Source of the DNA: Gp7-AA10 sp035636095
GTDB lineage: Bacteria; Acidobacteriota; Thermoanaerobaculia; Gp7-AA8
DNA: 64,000 bases
NCBI GenBank assembly: GCA_035636095.1
Contig: DASPZU010000025.1
Span: 134,876 to 198,875 of the forward strand
Reading direction: 5' to 3'
Shown: positions 57,292 to 64,000 of the stretch, piece after piece
Layout: every line of letters starts with the position of its first letter
Position numbering within the stretch: the first letter of the stretch is position 1
Notes under the pieces: model-generated
Databases searched by the model: none
Told to the model about the DNA's origin: nothing
What the model saw: only the letters and a program-made list of their open reading frames with translations
Program-made: the position numbers and the translations under genes

Positions 57292-60135
57292 TCAGAAGTT
57301 CACTTTGAGCCCAACCTGTTCGCGACGGCCCAGGTTGATCTGACAGTTCGCCTTACCTAAGCTCGGGTTTCCTTCCGGCGGGATGAAATTCGCGAGGCAT
57401 CCGGGGCTCGACCAGTTGAAGGCGTTGAAAAGCTCGGCCACGACTCCAATCGATGTGCGACCAAAGGTCGGGAAACTCTTTTCCAGACGGAAGTCGACGT
57501 CACGATCCGCGAAACCCCAGGTCTTCTTGGGATAGATCGAACGCAGGAACGGCCTCGTGATCTGACGTGCCGGCAGACTGAATCCCTGCGAGAAGTCGAG
57601 TACGTTGAACGCCGCCCCTGATCCAAGCGAGACGATCGTGCTGAACCGGACATCCCACGGAATCCCGAAGATGCCGGTAGCGACGACGCGGTCCTTCTCC
57701 GAGCCCGGCACGGCATGAAAGCCGTACGCTGCGGCGCTTGGCATGTCGAGGCTGAACAGATCGTTGCCGGTCTGCTTCGCGTCTCCGTGTGTGTACGCGA
57801 AGTGGGCGCCGAAGCGGCCGAAGTACGGCCGGTCGACCGAAACCTGGAGTCCGTTGTAGCGGAACTGTTTACCCTGCGGATCGGAGATCAGCACGTTGCC
57901 GAAGCCCGAGACCAACGCCGAGCAGCAGATGCCGGTCGCCGACAACCAGGTCATGCCGCGGTAACCGCGCACGAAGTTGTAGCTGGCTGATCCGATCCAC
58001 GTTCCGAAGGTCTGGCGATAGCCGAGGTCGGCCTGATTCGAGTAAGGCGGCCTGGTGTTGTTGTTGAGCAGAAAGATTTCCGGGCTGGTAGCGCCGGACG
58101 CAACGAGCGCCTGTAGACCTGCCACGCTCAGGTACTTTGGATCCCAAAGCACCGCGCCGGTACGCGGGAAACCAGGCTGCGAGAATTCAATGCGATAGAC
58201 GGGGTACTGGATGCGATAGCGCTCATCGAGCGTGGCATTGAGGAAGAGGCGGTCGTAATACCGGCCGAAGCCGCCAAAGACGACCGATTTGCTGTCGCCT
58301 TTGATGTCGTACGCAAAGCCGACTCGCGGTTGGAACTCGCTCTTGTATGGCTTGCGCTGGCTGCCCGTCGAGAAATACGAGTCGGGGAGCTGGATCGTCA
58401 ATCCATTCGCCATGAACGTCTTTCCCTTCAGGCCGGCCACGACGTTGGCAGGCGTGACGTAATTCTCATCCAGCATGTGCGACTCGTAGTCCCATCGCAG
58501 ACCGAGGGTGACGGACAGGTTCTGGTTGACGGTCCAGCGGTCCTCGCCGTAGACGCCGTACTCGTTGTTGTTGGATGTGAGGGTTGGATTGCCTGCGCCG
58601 AACAGAGCCTGATAAGGCGCGTCCAGCGTCGCGCCGATGTTCTTATCTGTCTTGAAGTTGAACTGCGGGTTTCCGAAGAGGCTCTTGGTGACTTGGTAAT
58701 GCATAGCGTCGAAATTTCCGCCGACTTGAATACTGTGGCTGCCCGCCGCCGTGATCGGAGCGAAGTTGTAGTTGTCGCGCAGCTCGATGCGGCGTTGATC
58801 GAACTTCTGGTTTGTGCTACTGCCGCCGAGGCGGATGATCCCTTCGTAGTTGAGGCCGATCAGGTCAGGATTGAGCGCGGTCGGGTTCCAGCCGAACTTC
58901 TGATACGTCACGATTGCCTCGTTCAGGGAGTCGTTGTTGGTCCACTGATTCCGCAGCGAGAGACTGTGAACGTAGTTGCGAATGTCGTTGGCAGCCTGAT
59001 ACGAAGTCGTACCGCCGAAATCACGAACCTCATGTTCCTTACGATACAAGCCGCTGACATCGAACAACATGCTGCGGTCGGGCTGCCAGCTCAGTTTTCC
59101 AAAGCCGAGATTCTGCCGGAAAGGGCTGGGGAAATTGCCCGTGAATTGTCCGAACTGGTTTGCGAAGTTGGCATTGCCGAGATTCACGCTGCGCGTGGCG
59201 TGCTGCTGGTCGCCCTCGTAGGACACAAAGAAGTGAAGGCGATCTTTGATGATCGCTCCGCCGGCGTTGATTCCCGGCTGATAGCGCCGGTAGCTGGGAT
59301 TATTCGTCAGCGTGTTGAACTGGTAATTGATCTTCGGTGGCGCCACCCAGTTCTTGGGCTGGTAGTAGACGAAGGCCTGACCATTGAATTGATTTCCGCC
59401 GGTCTTGGTGACCGCGGTGATGATGGCGCTCGAGGCGTGGTCGTATTGCGCGCTGTAGTTCTGGGTGATGACGCGAAACTCCTGCACCGCACTCTGCGGG
59501 AACGGATTCCCTCGGCTGGAGTCCTGGCCAACCGTGCCGCCTAACAGGACGTCGTTTTTCGTGCTCACGCCGTCGATGAAGACGTTGGTCTGTTCTGAAT
59601 CCTGCGCATCCCCGGCGATGGTCTTCCTTTCGGGATTCTTGGAAACGCGAATGCCGGGTGCCAGCGCGGCGAAATTCAAGAAGTTGCGCTCCGGCTGGGG
59701 CAGGCTTTCGATCTGCTGCGGCGTGACGTTGGTGGCCGCCTCGTGCGTCTTCGTCTCCACCGCCTGCGTGCCCACCACGGTGATCGATTCGGAGAGTACC
59801 GCGGTCGGAGTCATTCGGATGTTCACGTCGAGCACCTGGCCCACCTGGACCGTGATGTCCTGGCTCTTCGGTTCATATCCGGTGGCCGCGACGACGATGT
59901 TGTACGCGCCGGGAGTCAATCCCGCCAGCGTGTACGAACCGTCCGAGCGCGAGTTGACCGTATGCACAAATCCGCTCGAGGTCTCGACGGCGTTGATCTC
60001 CGCATTCGCGACTGGATTCCCCTGAGCGTTGGTGATTTTTCCGCGCATGGTGGCGGTGGTTGCCGACTGTGCGAATGCGCTTCCCGCCGCGACCAGCACG
60101 AGTAACAGAATCAGCCAGGTGCGTCTCAGTGTCAT
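57292..60135 (-). CDS. TonB-dependent receptor with carboxypeptidase-regulatory N-terminal domain
   Basis: A 947-residue outer-membrane receptor. A signal peptide (LILLLVLVAAGSAFA) is followed by a carboxypeptidase-regulatory-like domain (about 25-110, GKITNAQGNPVANAEI), the plug (about 115-220, TVVGTQAVETKTHEA) and a beta-barrel. It resembles Oar-like receptors of Acidobacteriota and Myxococcota. It probably imports the glucan breakdown products. GGAGGAGG precedes ATG 60135, which overlaps the lacI stop (ATGA). The operon is lacI-receptor-GH144-SBP-permeases-glycosidase. Confidence 0.92.
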   Translation of the reverse strand: MTLRRTWLILLLVLVAAGSAFAQSATTATMRGKITNAQGNPVANAEINAVETSSGFVHTVNSRSDGSYTLAGLTPGAYNIVVAATGYEPKSQDITVQVGQVLDVNIRMTPTAVLSESITVVGTQAVETKTHEAATNVTPQQIESLPQPERNFLNFAALAPGIRVSKNPERKTIAGDAQDSEQTNVFIDGVSTKNDVLLGGTVGQDSSRGNPFPQSAVQEFRVITQNYSAQYDHASSAIITAVTKTGGNQFNGQAFVYYQPKNWVAPPKINYQFNTLTNNPSYRRYQPGINAGGAIIKDRLHFFVSYEGDQQHATRSVNLGNANFANQFGQFTGNFPSPFRQNLGFGKLSWQPDRSMLFDVSGLYRKEHEVRDFGGTTSYQAANDIRNYVHSLSLRNQWTNNDSLNEAIVTYQKFGWNPTALNPDLIGLNYEGIIRLGGSSTNQKFDQRRIELRDNYNFAPITAAGSHSIQVGGNFDAMHYQVTKSLFGNPQFNFKTDKNIGATLDAPYQALFGAGNPTLTSNNNEYGVYGEDRWTVNQNLSVTLGLRWDYESHMLDENYVTPANVVAGLKGKTFMANGLTIQLPDSYFSTGSQRKPYKSEFQPRVGFAYDIKGDSKSVVFGGFGRYYDRLFLNATLDERYRIQYPVYRIEFSQPGFPRTGAVLWDPKYLSVAGLQALVASGATSPEIFLLNNNTRPPYSNQADLGYRQTFGTWIGSASYNFVRGYRGMTWLSATGICCSALVSGFGNVLISDPQGKQFRYNGLQVSVDRPYFGRFGAHFAYTHGDAKQTGNDLFSLDMPSAAAYGFHAVPGSEKDRVVATGIFGIPWDVRFSTIVSLGSGAAFNVLDFSQGFSLPARQITRPFLRSIYPKKTWGFADRDVDFRLEKSFPTFGRTSIGVVAELFNAFNWSSPGCLANFIPPEGNPSLGKANCQINLGRREQVGLKVNF

Positions 60136-61124
60136 GACTTCGTTCCTCCTCCCAAAATTGTCGAACCGCACGACTCTCGAATCACGAGCGTCGTGGGCAG
60201 AACTTCGTGGCGTTCTTCTTCATCGCTGATGGCAAGATCGAAGGCCCGGCGGCCCAGCTCGGCGATGGGCACCTTGACGGTCGTCAGCGGCGGGGTGACG
60301 TAGCGCGCGATGGGGATGTCGTCGAAACCCGCCAGCGCGATGTCGTGCGGCACGCCAACGCCGCCGTCGCGGAAAGCATTCAGCACCCCCAGCGCCATGG
60401 CGTCGTTGGCGGCGAAAACCGCGGACGGCTTCTGCGTCATGGACAACACGCGGAGGCCGGCCTCGTATCCCGCTTCCTCGTTGAAATTGCCGTCGAACTC
60501 GATCGTCTGCGCCGATGTATTTCGATATCCCCGCAGCCGTTCCGCCGCGTCGGCGTTCTGGTCTGGTCCTTTGACGAAGGCAATGCGGGTGTGGCCTTGG
60601 GCACGCAAGTGACAGACCATCGCGGCGGCGCCGCCGTAGTTGTCGATGCTGATGGAGCGCGAAACGCCGGTGTTATTCAGCAGCACGACGGGAAATCCGG
60701 CGGGAAGATAGGCGCACAATTCGGATGCTTCGCGGTCCGGTGACATGACGATCAGGCTGTCGACGCGTCCGCGCACGGCGCGGAAGACCGCGATCATCTC
60801 CTGGCGATCGCTATGGAAGCCCGACACCAAGAGGTGATACCCGCTCCTCCGCGCCACAGCATCGATCCCGCGGATGACTTCGGAAAAGAATTCGCCGTGC
60901 AAATCGGGAAGCAGAAGGCCGATGGTGTGGGTGCGGCGGATGCTGAGGCTTCGCGCGACTCCGTGCGGCGTGAAGCGGAGCGCCTGACAGGTTTCCATCA
61001 CGCGGCGCGACGTCGCCTCGCGCACGGGACCCTTGCCGTTGAGAACTCGGGAGATGGTGGCCACCGAGACGCCGGCTTGCGCGGCGACATCTTTGATGGT
61101 GACGCGTGCGTGCGAATCCGGCAT
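60132..61124 (-). CDS. LacI-family transcriptional regulator
   Basis: A 330-residue LacI-type regulator. The HTH is VTIKDVAAQAGVSVATISRVLNG at residues 8-30; the periplasmic-binding-like effector domain has IGLLLPDLHGEFFSEVIRGID, AVFAANDAMALGVL and GFDDIPIARYVTPPLTTV. It heads the glucan operon, so it likely controls it and itself through the palindrome directly upstream of its start. The effector is probably an oligosaccharide. Confidence 0.93.
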   Translation of the reverse strand: MPDSHARVTIKDVAAQAGVSVATISRVLNGKGPVREATSRRVMETCQALRFTPHGVARSLSIRRTHTIGLLLPDLHGEFFSEVIRGIDAVARRSGYHLLVSGFHSDRQEMIAVFRAVRGRVDSLIVMSPDREASELCAYLPAGFPVVLLNNTGVSRSISIDNYGGAAAMVCHLRAQGHTRIAFVKGPDQNADAAERLRGYRNTSAQTIEFDGNFNEEAGYEAGLRVLSMTQKPSAVFAANDAMALGVLNAFRDGGVGVPHDIALAGFDDIPIARYVTPPLTTVKVPIAELGRRAFDLAISDEEERHEVLPTTLVIRESCGSTILGGGTKS

Positions 61125-61144
61125 GAATGTAACCGTTTACATTC
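61125..61144. promoter_or_regulatory. LacI-type operator at the start of the glucan operon
   Basis: GAATGTAACCGTTTACATTC is a palindrome with a central CG, typical of LacI-family sites; only the bases flanking the CG are mismatched. It abuts the lacI ATG (61122-61124), so a bound repressor would cover the translation start region. Confidence 0.75.
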
Positions 61145-61270
61145 GCGCCGCGTACGCTACTGCTCAACGCGCCGTAAAGTCAATGTGAACGTCGCCTATT
61201 TTTTTGACACGCTCTTTGGTCCGCGCTCTCGGCCCGCGATCGGAACGGCGGTTGAGTACACCGGCCGCTC

Positions 61271-61423
61271 ATGAAGCTCGAGTTCGTTCAGGAAGTGATC
61301 GAAACCAGTGACGTCGCGCGGCTGCTCGAGTGCTTATCAGGATGGGAGACGGTCGTGTTCGTGGTCGAGGACGACCCGGAGCCTCGTCACCCTGAGCGCA
61401 GCCAAGGATCTCAAGTTAGGTAA
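61271..61423 (+). CDS. Short hypothetical ORF ending in repeat A
   Basis: A 50-residue frame (MKLEFVQEVIETSDVARLLE) whose last about 12 residues (RHPERSQGSQVR) come from dispersed repeat A. No ribosome site or family is visible. It may be a truncated remnant of a longer gene cut by the repeat. Confidence 0.3.
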   Translation: MKLEFVQEVIETSDVARLLECLSGWETVVFVVEDDPEPRHPERSQGSQVR

Positions 61424-61460
61424 CTGGAGATTCTTCGCCCTCTTCGGGGCTCAGAATGAC
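61386..61460. repeat. Dispersed inverted repeat, family A
   Basis: GTCACCCTGAGCGCAGCC and GGGGCTCAGAATGAC are the ends; the middle has AAGGATCTC and GAGATTCTT as inverted arms. Same family as 12235-12296. Confidence 0.75.
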
Positions 61461-61681
61461 GTACCACTGGAAAAGCGATGAGACGCGCAGCGGAGCACAT
61501 GCGCGGTGAATGCGCGTTTACAAGCCGATATCACTTTGACCGCCTTGTCTTTTACGAAACCTTCGACTCGATTCTCGATGCGATTGCGGCCGAGAAAGCG
61601 ATCAAGGGCAAAACGCGCGGAAAGAAGATTGCTTTGATCAAGTCGGTGAATCCGACATGGCGAGATCTGTCGTCACCCTGA
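61456..61681 (+). pseudogene. GIY-YIG nuclease, degenerate
   Basis: Codons 1-4 read MTYH as in GIY-YIG family starts. The catalytic GIY-YIG part is missing and the frame shifts. The rest (AFTSRYHFDRLVFYETFD, AIAAEKAIKGKTRGKKIALIKSVNP) matches the C-terminal half of UvrC-like single-domain GIY-YIG proteins. It sits between two copies of repeat A. The start ATG and the final stop are both inside repeats. Confidence 0.6.
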
Positions 61682-61746
61682 GCGAAGCGAAGGGTCTCCA
61701 GCTACGTAACTCGAGATCCTTCGCCGTCTTCGCGGCTCAGGATGAC
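61672..61746. repeat. Dispersed inverted repeat, family A
   Basis: GTCACCCTGAGCGAAGCG and CGCGGCTCAGGATGAC are the ends, with GGGTCTCCAG and GAGATCCTTC arms. It ends inside the CDGSH gene's last codons. Confidence 0.75.
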
Positions 61747-61964
61747 GTGGGCGGCTTTTTCTCTTCCGCCTGCACCGCGGCGATCGCGCCCTGGAAGCCG
61801 ATCTTCGAGTGCGTTCCGTCGCAGAACGGTTTGGTGGTCGAGCCGCCGCACCGGCACAGCACCGGCTTTATGATTGGAATCTCGTTGTCATTCGCGTCGA
61901 CCAGGCGGAATTCACCTTCGATTTTATAGGGACCGTTTTCTCGAACCTTGATTGTTACGCTCAT
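61737..61964 (-). CDS. CDGSH iron-sulfur domain protein
   Basis: A 75-residue small CDGSH protein that binds a [2Fe-2S] cluster through three Cys and one His: CRCGGSTTKPFCDGTH (residues about 37-52). It starts within 4 bases of the stop of the DUF4845-like gene (ATGA). Its C-terminal codons lie in repeat A. Probably an electron-transfer or redox-sensing protein. Confidence 0.92.
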   Translation of the reverse strand: MSVTIKVRENGPYKIEGEFRLVDANDNEIPIIKPVLCRCGGSTTKPFCDGTHSKIGFQGAIAAVQAEEKKPPTSS

Positions 61965-62332
61965 CAGAAGATTGGATTGGTGGCGGTGTTATTGATGTGC
62001 CACTGATAGGTGTAGCCGGGGAACTCGATGGGCACCACGTAGTTCAACTCGACGGTGATCTCGTTGTTGCCGCGCCGAATCTTCACATTGTCTTCGGTGA
62101 TGGGCAGATTGTCTTCGCGCGCCTTTGCCAGGATGTTGCCCATGATCACTTTGTCGTTGTGCGTCCCGGCGGATTTCGCCTCGTCGACGACGACCTGCCG
62201 CACTTCGGCTGCTTTGACCTTGACCGGGATCATTTTCCAGGCAATAAAAACGCCGAGGGCCAAAACGATCAGGCCGACGATGCACCCAAGCTGACCTTCG
62301 CCCTTCTCGCGCCGGCTGCGTCGCATAGTCAT
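61964..62332 (-). CDS. Small membrane protein (DUF4845-like)
   Basis: A 122-residue protein with one TM helix (about 16-35, LGCIVGLIVLALGVFIAW) and a C-terminal periplasmic domain rich in beta strands (NNEITVELNYVVPIEFPG). DUF4845 is a tentative match from architecture. It lies between lepB copy 2 (31-base gap) and the CDGSH gene (4-base overlap). Confidence 0.65.
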   Translation of the reverse strand: MTMRRSRREKGEGQLGCIVGLIVLALGVFIAWKMIPVKVKAAEVRQVVVDEAKSAGTHNDKVIMGNILAKAREDNLPITEDNVKIRRGNNEITVELNYVVPIEFPGYTYQWHINNTATNPIF

Positions 62333-62363
62333 CCTCCCAATTGGGAAAAAGTATAGAGCTAAT

Positions 62364-62975
62364 CTACTGAATCGGCTTGAAAAGACGGTCGAGATGGAGA
62401 TTGCGCGACCCGCCGCTCCTGTGACTGACGACTTCAGCGCTGGCCTGCGGCGGCATCGTTCCGGAGCCGGAAGACCACAGAACGAGTCGCGCGCGGCCGA
62501 TCACGAGATCGCGCTGCAGGACGCCCCATTGCCGGCTGTCGAACGAGTTGGCGCGGTTATCGCCGAGAACGAAAAAGAATCCCGGCGGAATGACCTGTGA
62601 CGCGATTGTTCCGGTCGTCGCCGGTGCGATGACATACGGTTCTGCGGCTGCATGTCCGCCGATGAACAATCTGCCTTCGTGCGTTTCCACGAGATCACCG
62701 GGAACGGCGACGATGCGCTTCACGAGCAAATCGTTGAGGCTGGTCGGCGAGTGAAAGACGACGACATCTCCGCGTTTGGGAGCCGCACCGTGGTACGGCG
62801 TCACCACGATGTGATCGCCGACCCTTAGCGTCGGTGACATCGAGGCAGTCGGGATCGAGTAGATGCGGATGGCGCTGCGCACGCCCAGCGCCAGGGCGAG
62901 GGCGACCAGGATCGGCTGGGCCACAGTGCGAAACGTGGTCATTGGCTTGTAGAACTTTGGTGGGCGGCGAGGCAT
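62364..62975 (-). CDS. lepB: Signal peptidase I (copy 2)
   Basis: A 203-residue type I signal peptidase: TM (about 18-36), PTASMSPTLRVGD with Ser46, LLVKRIVAVPGD with Lys86, and box E GDNRANSFDSRQWG, where the second residue triplet is NRANS rather than NRDNS. It ends RLFKPIQ, like copy 1 at 17531. Start 62975 has no clear ribosome site; ATG 62942 is possible. It follows the cyclase stop by 4 bases. Confidence 0.9.
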   Translation of the reverse strand: MPRRPPKFYKPMTTFRTVAQPILVALALALGVRSAIRIYSIPTASMSPTLRVGDHIVVTPYHGAAPKRGDVVVFHSPTSLNDLLVKRIVAVPGDLVETHEGRLFIGGHAAAEPYVIAPATTGTIASQVIPPGFFFVLGDNRANSFDSRQWGVLQRDLVIGRARLVLWSSGSGTMPPQASAEVVSHRSGGSRNLHLDRLFKPIQ

Positions 62976-62979
62976 TTCG

Positions 62980-64000
62980 CTAGGCGCGGGTCGCGCTCAA
63001 TGTTTTGGGAGAAGTTGTGGCGTCGCGATCGACGCCGCCGAGCACAACAAAGACAGGCAACTTCTGCTGCAGCCCCTTCAGCGCGAACTCGCCCAAAGAC
63101 TCGGTGTTGAAGCTTCCGACGACGCGATCCAGCGTGTTCTGCGAGATCACGACCTGCCCCGGTTTCGCGACGCCGCTCTCGAGCCGCGACGCGATGTTCA
63201 CAGAGGTGCCGAGGACGGTGTAGTCGACGCGTTTCTCGGTGCCGACATTGCCGACCACCGCGGGCCCGCTGTTGATGCCGACCCGAACTTTTACCGCTGG
63301 CAGAGCGATTTTCTCGCGCTGGTCGTTCCATTCACCGATCAGCCGCTGCAGCATGATGCCGGCCAGCACGGCGCGGTCGGCGTGGTCGTCCTGCTGAATC
63401 GGCGCGCCGAAGAACGCCATCACAGCGTCACCGATGAATTTGTCGAGAGTTCCGCCGTAGGCGAAGATCGATTCCACCGCGCAACTGAAGAAGTGCGACA
63501 GAAACTCTGCCACCTCCTCGGGATTTTTCGTTTCGGCCACCGTGGTGAATCCCGAGATGTCGGCGAACAAAATCGAAACTTCGGCACTGCGGATCTCGCG
63601 TTCGTCAGTCGCGGCGCCTCGAATGGAGCCTTTCACGATCTCGTCGACGACGGCAGGAGAGTGATAACGCTCCATCCGCGCGCGGATCTTTCTCTCCTCT
63701 TCGATCTTTTCGGAGAGCTGCGCGCGTTCGATGGCAACGGCGGAGAAGTTCGCCAGCGCGGTCAGGAGATCGAGGTCTTCTTCCGTGAAGCGTCCGATGT
63801 GGATTCCCGAGTCGACCTGCACGGCGCCGATGACGCGGCCGCGATTCCACAGCGGAACGCACATCGCGGAGCGGATTCCGTGAATGGCGATCGATTTCCC
63901 GCCTAACAGCCGCGCGTCTTCGAGGGCGTTGGAGGTCATCATCGCGATCTGTTTCTCGGCCACCATTTTCAGAATCGTTCGCGAGATCGGAATGTCATGC
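62980..64000 (-). CDS. GAF-domain nucleotide cyclase (class III), partial
   Basis: A fragment running off the right edge; about 340 codons are visible and the frame stays open to base 64000. A GAF domain (SIAIHGIRSAMCVPLWNRGRVIGAVQVDS) leads through a coiled coil (ERAQLSEKIEEERKIRARME) to a class III cyclase domain with VSILFADISGFTTVAE (metal Asp), DKFIGDAVMAFFGAP, and TVLGTSVNIASRLES. It makes cAMP or cGMP; substrate residues were not resolved. The upstream residues (ISRTILKMVAEK) fit a GAF or FHA-GAF protein. Confidence 0.88.
   Translation of the reverse strand, partial: HDIPISRTILKMVAEKQIAMMTSNALEDARLLGGKSIAIHGIRSAMCVPLWNRGRVIGAVQVDSGIHIGRFTEEDLDLLTALANFSAVAIERAQLSEKIEEERKIRARMERYHSPAVVDEIVKGSIRGAATDEREIRSAEVSILFADISGFTTVAETKNPEEVAEFLSHFFSCAVESIFAYGGTLDKFIGDAVMAFFGAPIQQDDHADRAVLAGIMLQRLIGEWNDQREKIALPAVKVRVGINSGPAVVGNVGTEKRVDYTVLGTSVNIASRLESGVAKPGQVVISQNTLDRVVGSFNTESLGEFALKGLQQKLPVFVVLGGVDRDATTSPKTLSATRA

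Overview
The window is GC-rich bacterial DNA, gene-dense, with many 1-8 nt gene overlaps. The gene set points to an uncultured Acidobacteriota-like bacterium. The evidence is a TonB-dependent receptor with a carboxypeptidase-regulatory N-terminal domain, a VWFA-related secreted protein, many PilZ/FHA/zinc-ribbon proteins, and abundant palindromic dispersed repeats. This assignment is an inference from family content; there is no rRNA in the window. No phage, transposase or CRISPR array is visible, and no gene-free stretch exceeds about 270 bases.

Layout. 0-4.5 kb: the 3' end of a urease accessory gene (ureG), a GH105 hydrolase on the opposite strand, an ABC exporter pair and a CE1-type esterase. 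4.5-8.2 kb: a block between a tRNA-Gln 3'-end-like fragment and an intact tRNA-Gln, holding a VanZ-like protein, a BTAD regulator, a truncated haemoglobin and a DUF4242 protein. 8.2-18.2 kb: signalling and envelope genes (response regulator, radical SAM/B12 protein, CoA transferase, histidine kinase flanked by two PilZ paralogues, lytic transglycosylase) and a minus-strand lepB-rhodanese-SRPBCC operon. The rhodanese has an in-frame TGA exactly where its family has a conserved Cys, with a SECIS-like hairpin right after it; it is probably an exported selenoprotein and is the most striking item in the window. 18.2-26.3 kb: AAA ATPase, folE, fadE behind a FadR-like operator, FHA protein, a Wzm/Wzt polysaccharide exporter and a glycosyltransferase. 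26.3-33.6 kb: MBL hydrolase, Lhr-type helicase, Nei-type glycosylase and a Doc-like protein. 33.5-43.8 kb: a minus-strand run with a peptidase, VWA protein, stand-alone LigD polymerase, alcohol dehydrogenase, UvrA and CutA. 43.8-49.3 kb: MtgA, an orphan MalK/UgpC ATPase, GH1 beta-glucosidase, and an ECF41 sigma factor divergent from an AhpD-like protein. 50-61.1 kb: one minus-strand, tightly overlapped glucan-use operon (lacI, TonB receptor, GH144, solute-binding lipoprotein, two permeases, large glycosidase-like protein). 61-64 kb: CDGSH protein, a second signal peptidase I and a guanylate/adenylate cyclase cut by the window edge.

How it works together. The glucan operon has no ATPase; the orphan UgpC-type ATPase next to the GH1 beta-glucosidase about 4 kb away could power it. 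The set suggests uptake and breakdown of a beta-glucan, possibly beta-1,2-glucan because of GH144. FHA-Wzm-Wzt-glycosyltransferase is a surface polysaccharide export unit.

A second theme is repeats. At least nine families of inverted repeats lie in or at the edges of genes. Some are inserted in frame in Lhr and Wzt, some form the C-termini of UvrA and the LigD polymerase, and three provide much of the signal peptides of secreted proteins. Two genes (radical SAM, wzt) have the expected N-terminus but no canonical start there (ACG and CTG).
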